In this document: positions 1 through 5,259 of the stretch, piece by piece | Numbering within the stretch: the first letter of the stretch is position 1 | Layout: every line of letters starts with the position of its first letter | Assembly (NCBI GenBank): GCA_001313365.1 | Contig: BBFS01000154.1 | Location: forward strand, 1 to 6,845 | Direction of reading: 5' to 3' | Origin: Paenarthrobacter nitroguajacolicus JCM 14115 | GTDB taxonomy: Bacteria; Actinomycetota; Actinomycetes; Actinomycetales; Micrococcaceae | Length of the DNA: 6,845 nucleotides | Notes under the pieces: model-generated | What the model was told of the DNA's origin: nothing | The model's input: only the letters and a program-made list of their open reading frames with translations | The model's database searches: none | Made by a program: the position numbers and the translations under genes

Positions 1-381
1 CCCGATCAACCGGATCTTCGCAAATCAGCGTTTCCGCGATTTTCGATCCAAGTCCCGGCCCCCCCACCCGGCACAAGGCACACTTAGAAGCGTGCCATTT
101 TCCAGGCTGTTATCAAGGGGGGGGTCGGCCTCCGCGATTCTCAGCTCCAGGCTGTCTCACTCGCGGCGACTCAGAAGACATTACACGTCCATAAGCTCGG
201 GCACAAATCATCACCAACACCACCCGAAACCCCCGCAAACACAGGCCAAACACCACCATTGCGACCCCAAACCAACCAAAACCAGCCAAAACCAGCCCAC
301 GTGAAGCCCGTCACAACACCCGGCCAGCCACCAACCCAACGCAGCGCGCCTAGGCTCACTCCCGCCGTCGAACGTTCAACC
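1..381. other. Left flank without a supportable gene
   Basis: I find no reading frame here with a recognisable product. Short open stretches exist in all three forward frames at the very left edge, so the tail of a gene entering from the left cannot be excluded, but none has a convincing motif. G/C runs at 59-65 (7 C), 117-124 (8 G) and 230-234 (5 C) may be over-long and would scramble any frame. The region lies beyond the terminator of the rpmB-rpmG-rpsN operon. Confidence 0.5.
204..300. repeat. C/A-rich, G-poor tract with a short 10-bp tandem repeat
   Basis: The plus strand is almost only C and A with very few G. At 270-299 it holds three imperfect 10-bp units (AACCAACCAA, AACCAGCCAA, AACCAGCCCA). 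The minus strand is correspondingly G/T-rich, with repeated GG pairs separated by 2-4 bases. This strong strand asymmetry in a GC-rich genome is unlike the rest of the window. Function unknown. Confidence 0.55.
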
Positions 382-473
382 AAACCCGAGGGAAATGAGC
401 GAGCGTCGGGCCCAAACCCGAGGCAAGTGAGCTAGCGACGGGCTCAAGCCCGAGGGAAGTGAGAGAGCGTCGG
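382..473. repeat. Tandem 32-bp intergenic repeat, locus A (3 copies)
   Basis: Three units start at 382, 414 and 446, an exact 32-bp period. Each is a 27-bp core that begins like AAACCCGAGGGAAGTG and ends like GAGCGTCG, followed by a 5-bp linker (GGCCC, GGCTC). Copies differ at a few positions. The core has weak dyad ends (CCCGA at the start, TCGGG at the end), so each unit could form a small hairpin. The array lies just beyond the rpsN terminator. The same core recurs at 5036-5132, so this is a dispersed element. No spacers separate the copies, so it is not a CRISPR array. Confidence 0.85.
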
Positions 474-500
474 AACGGGGCAGGTAAAGACCCTTAACGC

Positions 501-539
501 AAAAAAGGGCCGCAACCGTAACGGTTGCCGGCCCTTTTA
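501..539 (-). terminator. Rho-independent terminator after rpsN
   Basis: The arms AAAAGGGCCGCAACCG (503-518) and CGGTTGCCGGCCCTTTT (522-538) pair over 16 bp with a single bulged base and a 3-nt loop. Read on the minus strand, the stem is followed by six T (506-501). It starts 12 nt after the rpsN stop codon, as expected for the end of the rpmB-rpmG-rpsN operon. Confidence 0.9.
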
Positions 540-550
540 GAGCTTCGTGA

Positions 551-861
551 TTACCAGGAAGACTTGGTGATGCCCGGGAGCTCACCGCGGTGAGCCATGT
601 CGCGGAAGCGAACACGGGAGATACCGAACTTCTGGAGCGTGCCGCGGGGACGGCCGTCGATCTGGTCGCGGTTACGCAGACGGATCGGGGGGGAGGCGTT
701 GCGGGGGCAGCTTCTGCAGGCCGAGGCGTGCAGCTTCGCGTGCTTCGTCAGTCGCGTTGGGGGTCAACCAGGGTCTTCTTCAGTTCGAGACGCTTGGCAG
801 CGTAACGCTCAACAATGACCTTGCGCTGCTCGTTGCGAGCAATCTTTGACTTCTTTGCCAT
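551..861 (-). CDS. rpsN: 30S ribosomal protein S14, cysteine-free form (frame broken by G-run errors)
   Basis: S14 is a small-subunit protein of the 30S head that contacts 16S rRNA. The start at 861 reads [20 protein letters not shown] and the end reads [12 protein letters not shown] before TAA at 551. Between them the frame is broken by G runs that are too long: 759-763 (5, expected 4), 703-707 (5, expected 4) and 687-693 (7, expected 4). Removing these five bases gives exactly 101 codons, the usual length of the long S14 form. The restored protein has no cysteine, so it lacks the zinc knuckle of the short S14 type and belongs to the zinc-independent class. It starts 4 nt after the rpmG stop, with a GAGGAG ribosome site inside the end of rpmG. 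It is the last gene of the operon. I judge the frameshifts to be sequence errors, because both ends are perfectly conserved. Confidence 0.93.
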
Positions 862-865
862 GTGT

Positions 866-1033
866 TTAGCGCTCCTCTCGGAATTCGACGTGCTGGCGGA
901 TCTTGGGGTCGTACTTCTTCAAGACCAGGCGGTCAGGATCGTTACGACGGTTCTTGCGGGTTACGTAGGTGTAACCAGTGCCCGCGGTGGACTTCAGCTT
1001 GATGATCGGACGTACGTCCTTGTCCTTTGCCAT
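866..1033 (-). CDS. rpmG: 50S ribosomal protein L33, cysteine-free form
   Basis: This intact 55-residue protein starts [20 protein letters not shown], contains [11 protein letters not shown] and ends in VEFREER, all typical of bacterial L33. It has no cysteine, so the CxxC pairs of zinc-binding L33 are missing. This is the form known in other bacteria to replace the zinc-binding copy when zinc is scarce. The gene is too short to stand out as a long frame, but length and sequence fit the family over its whole length. Its ATG overlaps the rpmB stop codon by one base (TAATG) and a GAGGAG site lies upstream within rpmB, so the two genes are translationally coupled. rpsN follows after 4 nt. Confidence 0.96.
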   Translation of the reverse strand: MAKDKDVRPIIKLKSTAGTGYTYVTRKNRRNDPDRLVLKKYDPKIRQHVEFREER

Positions 1034-1269
1034 TAGAGCTTTACTCCTCGTGCCAGGATGTCGGCGACGACTGAGTCGATGCCGCGTACGTCGATTGTCT
1101 TGATGCCACGGGCTGACAGGGTCAGCGTGACGTTACGGCGCAGGGACGGAACCCAGTAGCGCTTCTTCTGAATGTTCGGGTCGAACCGACGCTTGTTGCG
1201 ACGGTGCGAGTGCGAAATGCTGTGTCCAAAGCCCGGCTCGGCTCCGGTCACTTGGCAGTGTGCTGCCAT
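1033..1269 (-). CDS. rpmB: 50S ribosomal protein L28
   Basis: This intact 78-residue L28 belongs to the large ribosomal subunit. The N-terminus [20 protein letters not shown] and the following [16 protein letters not shown] are family hallmarks, and the C-terminal [11 protein letters not shown] fits actinobacterial L28. Only one cysteine (residue 5) is present, so the four-cysteine zinc site of some L28 proteins is absent. This resembles the second, zinc-independent L28 that in mycobacteria is encoded beside cysteine-free L33 and S14. A strong ribosome site, GGAGGAG, lies 6 nt before the ATG. It is the first gene of the operon, with a leader of roughly 140 nt down from a Zur-like palindrome at 1411-1425. 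Confidence 0.96.
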   Translation of the reverse strand: MAAHCQVTGAEPGFGHSISHSHRRNKRRFDPNIQKKRYWVPSLRRNVTLTLSARGIKTIDVRGIDSVVADILARGVKL

Positions 1270-1410
1270 GACTCTCCTCCAAAGATTGAATGTAACGGCG
1301 TGCAGATGTTCCTGCGTTGCCGTGCGACAGGCAGCGTCCGCATCCGGGTCCAGACCATTTCGGTAGTTTCCGCAGCAAGTGCGGCGAAGAAGGTTGGCCT
1401 CAGGACCGGG

Positions 1411-1425
1411 CAGTGATAATCACTG
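1411..1425. promoter_or_regulatory. Zur-type operator candidate upstream of rpmB
   Basis: CAGTGATAATCACTG is a perfect 7-1-7 palindrome. The core TGATAATCA resembles Fur-family (Zur) operators of actinobacteria, which are A/T-rich dyads around TGAxAATxxTTxTCA. It is the only such A/T-rich dyad in a GC-rich leader and lies 142 nt before the start of a cysteine-free ribosomal protein operon, a classic Zur target. On the minus strand the palindrome includes GATTAT, a possible -10 box, so binding could block the promoter. No clear -35 is visible. The Zur assignment combines the sequence with family knowledge. Confidence 0.72.
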
Positions 1426-1673
1426 GAACAGATCCTGGGATACCGGGCGAATACAGGAATGCACGCAACTTGAGCCCCCCCTAACTACCGGCCACCGGGA
1501 CGTCAGTAAAACCGACAGTCACCACCAACCGGAGCAATTGCACACGATCCGCACTACCTAGCGCCTAACTATTCTACGGGTCAGGCCAAATTAAGACCAA
1601 TCCGGCATCATAAGCCCTTGGCGTCCACTGCCGGAACACCGACTCAACTTGGCGGGTCGCCCGGCAGCCCGGA
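1426..1673. other. Intergenic region between the Zur-like site and the first SGNH gene
   Basis: About 250 bases without a supportable gene. It holds the upstream side of the rpmB promoter region and the downstream side of the SGNH gene ending at 1674. I see no convincing terminator for that gene. A run of 7 C at 1475-1481 may be over-long. Confidence 0.5.
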
Positions 1674-2443
1674 TTACAGCGGCCGGATCAACTCCGGGTA
1701 TTTCGGGCTCAAACCGTCGCCGGAGGACACTCCACGCACGCGGCGGGCAACCCATGGCGCCGCGGATTCGCGGAACCATCGTGCGTTTGCTTTCAATGCC
1801 TCAACGCGGTTCATCAGTCGGACCGGCGCCAGTTCGGGAACCTCGATGACGTGCTCGTGCTCGAGGACATCCAGGACGCGCTTTGCCATGTTGACGTGGC
1901 CTGCGGTGGACATGTGCATGCGATCCTCACCCCAGAGCCGCCAGTCGTCGTACTCGTCGAACCGCCAATAGTCCACGAGGAGGGCTCCGTGGTTTTCGGC
2001 GATTTCGCGCACCAGTTCGTTGTAGATCGCAGTGCGGCCGCGCATGGCGCTGAAAACCTTCGAGCCCTTCGCATCAAAGCCCGTGAAGAGGACCACTGTG
2101 GCTCCCGACGCGCTCAACTTGGCGATACCGGCGTCGTACTCCTCCAAAAGCGAGTCGATATCGATCTTGGGCCGCAGGATGTCGTTCGCCCCCCCGCATA
2201 CAACGTCACCAAAGTTGGTTTCATCGCGACGGCGGCATCAACCTGCTCCGCCATGATCTGCCGGAGCTTCCGGCCTCGGATAGCCAAGTTGGCGTAGCCG
2301 AAGTCCGGGTTGCTGTAGGCGAGCTGCCCGGCAACGACGTCGGCCCAGCCGCGAACGCCGTTGGGGCGGGCGGGATCGTCGTCTCCAACACCCTCGGTGA
2401 ACGAGTCCCCCCCCAGGGCAACATAACGGGCAGAAAAATCCAT
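1674..2443 (-). CDS. SGNH/GDSL hydrolase, paralog 1 (frame broken by a G-run error)
   Basis: A probable serine esterase, lipase or acyl-hydrolase of the SGNH fold; the substrate is unknown. From ATG at 2443 the repaired protein has 254 residues: block I GDSFTEG (Ser13), block II NLAIRG (Gly56), block III GAND (Asn85) and block V DRMH (Asp172, His175), so the full catalytic set is present. No signal peptide or membrane segment is seen, so it is likely cytosolic. Two G runs are over-long: 2407-2414 adds an extra Gly in ALGDS, and 2189-2195 (7, expected 5) shifts the frame at YAGAND. Removing five bases restores 255 codons. The C-terminus carries RRVRGVSSGD then SPKYPEL, shared with both paralogs at 3314-4144 and 4141-4981. 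It lies 55 nt downstream of the MarR gene on the same strand and may be cotranscribed with it. Confidence 0.9.
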
Positions 2444-2498
2444 GCCGTCAGTCTGCCACTTCAACGCTTGAGGCCACAAAGCCTGCAGCAGGGGGGGG

Positions 2499-2983
2499 CT
2501 AGGAATCGCGCAGGATCCAGTGGTTGTTGTCCAAGCGGGCAACGATTTTCTCGCCGATGCGTGCAAGGTCCGAGACGTCCTCGGGACTAAGGGAATCGAG
2601 CATCAACGTGCGCACTGACTCCACGTGTCCCGGGGGGGCCAGGGACACGATGGTGGACATGCCGGCGTCGGTCAGGTGCGCTACGGTGACACGGGCGTCG
2701 CGGGGGGGTGCGCTTGCCGTTCCACCCATCCGCGTTTCTGCAGCTTGGTAACCACGTGGGAGAGTCGCGACAGCGAGGCACTTGTCCGTGCGGCGAGCTC
2801 ACTCATGGGAAGGTACCGGCCCTCGGTTTCGGAGAGCATCGCAAGTACGTTGTAGTCGAACAGGGACAGTTTGCCGGCCGACTGAAGCTGGGTGTCCAAC
2901 GCCGAGGGAAGCAAAGTGTTGATGCTCAGCAGAGCCAGCCAAGCACGGCGTTCGTCGGCATTCAGCCAGCGGGGTTGAGTCAT
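2499..2983 (-). CDS. MarR-family transcriptional regulator (frame broken by a G-run error)
   Basis: A winged-helix repressor or activator, normally dimeric and released from DNA by a small ligand. The N-terminal part starts MTQPRWLNADERRAWLALL. The helix-turn-helix region lies around residues 60-90 (LPMSELAARTSASLSRLSHV, then TKLQKRGWVER), and the wing follows as RDARVTVAHLTDAG. The G run at 2702-2708 (7, expected 5) shifts the frame between wing and recognition helix, and 2632-2638 adds an in-frame Pro in LAPGHVESVR. Correction gives 159 residues, standard for MarR. The gene is divergent from the YciI-like gene across 68 bp, a typical arrangement for a MarR protein controlling its neighbour and itself. 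A -10-like TAAGAT ends 6 nt before the ATG, which suggests a leaderless mRNA. Confidence 0.92.
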
Positions 2984-2989
2984 GCCTCC

Positions 2990-2995
2990 ATCTTA
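2990..2995 (-). promoter_or_regulatory. -10 box candidate of the marR gene (leaderless)
   Basis: The minus strand reads TAAGAT, then GGAGGC, then ATG. The TAnnnT box 6 nt before the start codon fits a leaderless actinobacterial transcript. GGAGG lies only 1 nt from the ATG, too close to act as a ribosome site. No good -35 is visible. Confidence 0.5.
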
Positions 2996-3039
2996 TGAGA
3001 ATTCCCTACTTCCTTAGGTCCCGGCCCGGGCTCAGGCGA

Positions 3040-3045
3040 TAGGCT
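3040..3045 (+). promoter_or_regulatory. -10 box candidate of the YciI-like gene (leaderless)
   Basis: TAGGCT is followed by six bases (GGCGGC) and the ATG at 3052. The spacing is the same as for the divergent marR gene and there is no purine-rich ribosome site, so transcription probably starts at the A of the ATG. No convincing -35. Confidence 0.5.
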
Positions 3046-3051
3046 GGCGGC

Positions 3052-3338
3052 ATGTTTGTCGTCTCATTGACCTACAAAGTTCCCGACGAAATTGTCGATT
3101 TCCACCGCCCGGGCCATATGGCCTGGCTTAAGGACGCGTTCGACGCCGGGACCTTCCTGCGTCCGGACGCCGCGTCCCAGCCACCGGCGGCGTTCTGCTC
3201 TCGAAAGTGGACAGGGCGACGCTGGATGCTTCTCTGGCGAAGGACCCGTTCTACAGCAATGGCGTTGCCGAGTTCGAGATCATCGAATTCACTGCCACCA
3301 GCGTGGCTGAAGGTTACGAAAACCTGCTCGACAGCTGA
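3052..3338 (+). CDS. YciI-like family protein (frame broken by one missing base)
   Basis: A small ferredoxin-fold protein of the YciI/YCII type; family members are proposed to be dimeric enzymes or lyase-like proteins, but the role here is unknown. The frame starts MFVVSLTYKVPDEIVDFHRP with the family His/Asp-type residues in DFHRPGHMAWLKD, continues to AGTFL and then loses its frame. One base, probably a G, is missing near 3163. With it the protein continues SGRRVPATGGVLLSKVD, DPFYSNGVAEFEIIEF and ends ENLLDS at TGA 3336-3338, giving 95 residues, the normal family length. It is the only plus-strand gene, divergent from marR and probably its target. Its last 25 bases overlap the 3' end of the convergent SGNH gene ending at 3314. 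Confidence 0.88.
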
Positions 3339-4144
3339 GGTTTTGCCCGAGCGGTTCCCAGCCGTTCCGGCAACACCACCGGCATCAGTTCCGGCCACCG
3401 CGCTCCCAGATGGTCACCGCTCGATACGCCGCGGACCCGGCGCTTAAGCCAAGGCCCGACGTCGCGCCTCAGCCAGGCGGCGTCGTCGGCAATGTTTTCG
3501 GTGAAGGTCCGCGGACGGAGAGCGGCAAGCGTTGGTGAGGTCAGCGAGTGGGGGGCCCCCCCGAGGACTTCGAGGACTTTCTTGGCCATGTAGCTGTGGC
3601 CCGGGGTGGACATGTGCAGGCGATCCGGAGCCACATTCGCGGGTCCTGAAACTTCTCGAAGCACCAGTAGTCCACCAAGAGCGTTCCGTACTTTGCGGCG
3701 ATACGCCGGATGTGACGGTTGTAGATAGCAGTGCGCAATTTGAGCGGCTCAAGCAGGGGCGACAAAGGAACGTTGTACCCCCCCGTGAAGAGCAGGACCA
3801 CGGCTCCGCTGGCTTTGATCCTTTTGACGGCATCTTCGTAGTCCCGGATGAGCCTGGCCATGTTGAGCCTTGCCATGAGGAGATCGTTCCCGCCGGCATA
3901 GAAGCTGACCATCGTGGGATTCATGGCGAGGGCGGGCTCGATTTGTTCGTCGATGATCCGATGGAGGCGCCGTCCACGAACAGCCAGGTTGGCGTATCGC
4001 ACGGTTTCGTCGTGTCTTGCCAGTTCTTCGGCCACCCGGTCCGCCCAGCCCCCGGCAGTTGTTGGGGGGGAGCCTGAGATCGTTGTCGCCGACACCCTCA
4101 GTGAAGGAGTCGCCGAGGGCCACAAACCGGGCTTGGTCTTTCAT
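3314..4144 (-). CDS. SGNH/GDSL hydrolase, paralog 2 (frame broken by run-length errors)
   Basis: A probable cytosolic serine hydrolase of unknown substrate, related along its whole length to the proteins at 1674-2443 and 4141-4981. It starts MKDQARFVALGDSFTEGVGD. Catalytic residues are Ser13, Gly56 (NLAVRG), Asn85 (GGND), Asp172 and His175 (DRLH). The shared C-terminal motif RRVRGVSSGD with RWPEL is present. Corrections needed: the C run 4049-4053 is one too long and breaks the frame; 4064-4070 and 3778-3784 each add an in-frame codon; one G is missing at 3631-3632, just before APDRLH. The result is 275 codons. Adjacent G and C runs at 3550-3562 may hide another in-frame change. The ATG overlaps the stop of the upstream paralog by ATGA, so the two are translationally coupled. 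The tail after WPEL differs from the paralogs and runs 25 nt into the convergent YciI-like gene. Confidence 0.9.
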
Positions 4145-4981
4145 TGCGCTTTCTCCCGGTCTTCCATGAGCTTTTTCAAGCCGCCCTTGCGTGGAACCTT
4201 CACGGGCTCCGGCCAGCGCGGGCTGATGGAGTCCCCAAGAGTGACACCGCGTAATTTGCGTCCGAACAGCGGGACCACCCAGTCATTGACCCAGCGGCGT
4301 TGCCGGCGCTCCCATTCGCGCATGGACATGCGGCTGGGCGGGTCCCATTCTTTCGGTGAGATTTTGTGCGGGACGTTGAGATGGTCCAGAACCTGGGCAG
4401 CCAAATACTTGTGGCCCGCCTTGGACATGTGGAGCCGGTCCGGGGGGCCCACATCCGCGAGTCCTTGTACGCGTCGAAGCACCAGTAGTCCACCAGGACT
4501 GCGCCATATCTGGCTGCGATGTCGCGGACTCTCTGGTTGTAGTGGGTGTTGCGTTTCTTGAAGGGTTCCAGGACGGCAGACACTTTCACGTCGAAGCCGG
4601 TAAACAGGACCAAAGTGGCACCGGTTTCGCTGAGGCGCGCGACGAGCAACTCGTAGTCATTAAGGAGCGCATCCATATCGGTGCCGAAGTCGAGGATGTC
4701 GTTTCCGCCTGCGTAGAGCGTGACGAGCGTTGGCTCCATGGCGAGGGCGGGCTCGAGTTGTTCATCGATGATGTGCCGAAGCCGCTTGCTACGCACGGCC
4801 AAATTGGCGTACTCCCAGCCCGGCTGGGCCTTGGCTAACTTCTCGGCAACCCGGTCGGCCCATCCGCGGACCCCCGTTGGCAGGATCTTGCTCGTGTCCC
4901 CCCACGCCTTCGGTGAAGGAATCTCCGATGGCGACATACCGCCGTCGAACCTTTTTCCCGTCCCCCGAATTCCTCCCGCAC
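4141..4981 (-). CDS. SGNH/GDSL hydrolase, paralog 3 (frame broken by run-length errors)
   Basis: A third probable cytosolic serine hydrolase. Blocks: GDSFTEG (Ser21), GGND (Asn93), DRLH (Asp180, His183). In block II the usual Gly is Ser64 (NLAVRS; codon AGC at 4788-4790), which may affect the oxyanion hole. The C-terminus has RKLRGVTLGD with RWPEP, then a basic tail KVPRKGGLKKLMEDREK. G/C runs are too long at 4898-4903 (6, expected 5), 4442-4447 (6, expected 4) and probably 4962-4966 (5, expected 4). With these corrected a GTG at 4981 opens a frame starting MREEFGDGKKVRRRYVAIGD of 278 residues. The start is less certain than the rest, because no ATG or clear ribosome site precedes YVAIGD. It is first in a two-gene unit with the paralog ending at 3314 (ATGA overlap). 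Confidence 0.88.
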
Positions 4982-4988
4982 GCAGCCG

Positions 4989-4994
4989 ACGCTA
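4989..4994 (-). promoter_or_regulatory. -10 box candidate of SGNH paralog 3
   Basis: The minus strand reads TAGCGT, seven bases, then the proposed GTG start at 4981. The TAnnnT pattern and spacing fit a leaderless transcript like those of the marR and YciI-like genes. It rests on the inferred GTG start, so it is tentative. Confidence 0.3.
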
Positions 4995-5035
4995 CCCGCC
5001 CCCCCCGGTTACGCCGGAGCCAACCCAAAGTGAAC

Positions 5036-5132
5036 AAGCCAACGGGAAGTGCGAGAGCGTCGCCCCCCCAAACCCGAGTGACGTGAGCGAGCGTCGCCCC
5101 CCCCAAACCCGAGGGAAGTGCGAGAGCGTCGG
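5036..5132. repeat. Tandem intergenic repeat, locus B (3 copies)
   Basis: Three cores start at 5036, 5070 and 5105. They match the cores of locus A (382-473): AAACCCGAG at the start and GAGCGTCG at the end, 27 bp each, the first copy most diverged. The linkers here are pure C runs of 7 (5063-5069) and 8 (5097-5104), giving periods of 34 and 35. If these runs are over-long by 2 and 3 bases, like other runs in the window, the period becomes 32, identical to locus A. The array lies between the end of the siderophore reductase gene and the start of SGNH paralog 3. Confidence 0.85.
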
Positions 5133-5152
5133 AAGGTGACGCAAGGACGGGG

Positions 5153-5223
5153 CGCTCGGTGGGCATCCGGCAGCGTGCGTCAAAGCGACGAAGGAGCAGC
5201 ACGCCGAGGATGGCCACCGAGCG
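5153..5223. repeat. Large inverted repeat (imperfect hairpin) after the siderophore reductase gene
   Basis: CGCTCGGTGGGCATCC (5153-5168) pairs with GGATGGCCACCGAGCG (5208-5223) at 15 of 16 positions. An inner 5-bp pairing, CGTGC (5174-5178) with GCACG (5199-5203), extends the stem beyond a small internal loop. It starts about 36 nt after the likely stop of the siderophore-interacting gene, so it could act as a transcription barrier. There is no T-run after it on either strand, so it is not a classic terminator. It could also be part of the adjacent repeat element. Confidence 0.6.
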
Positions 5224-5259
5224 GCCACCCAGCCGCTGCGGCGGACCAGAAGAACAGAC

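Noticed and set aside
30..70. TTCGATCC next to a C-rich end, like a tRNA T-arm and acceptor
   Set aside because: The flanking bases do not pair as a T-stem and no anticodon or D arm can be placed upstream.
3..193. Open forward frame with CHFPGC, reminiscent of the zinc knuckle of DUF222/HNH endonucleases common in Arthrobacter
   Set aside because: The following HH motif and the rest of the domain are absent, the other two frames are also open at the window edge, and the match is only six residues.
382..473. Short regularly spaced repeats resembling a CRISPR array
   Set aside because: Copies are contiguous with only 5-8 base linkers, vary in sequence, have no unique spacers and no cas genes nearby.
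1133..1378. Minus-strand frame covering the rpmB leader as a leader peptide or N-terminal extension
   Set aside because: It runs in a different frame through rpmB, lacks a ribosome site and has no recognisable sequence.
1851..2297. Long plus-strand frames opposite the SGNH genes (also 3532-4077, 3914-4561, 5670-6401)
   Set aside because: They are antisense shadows of GC-rich minus-strand genes, with no recognisable domains or ribosome sites.
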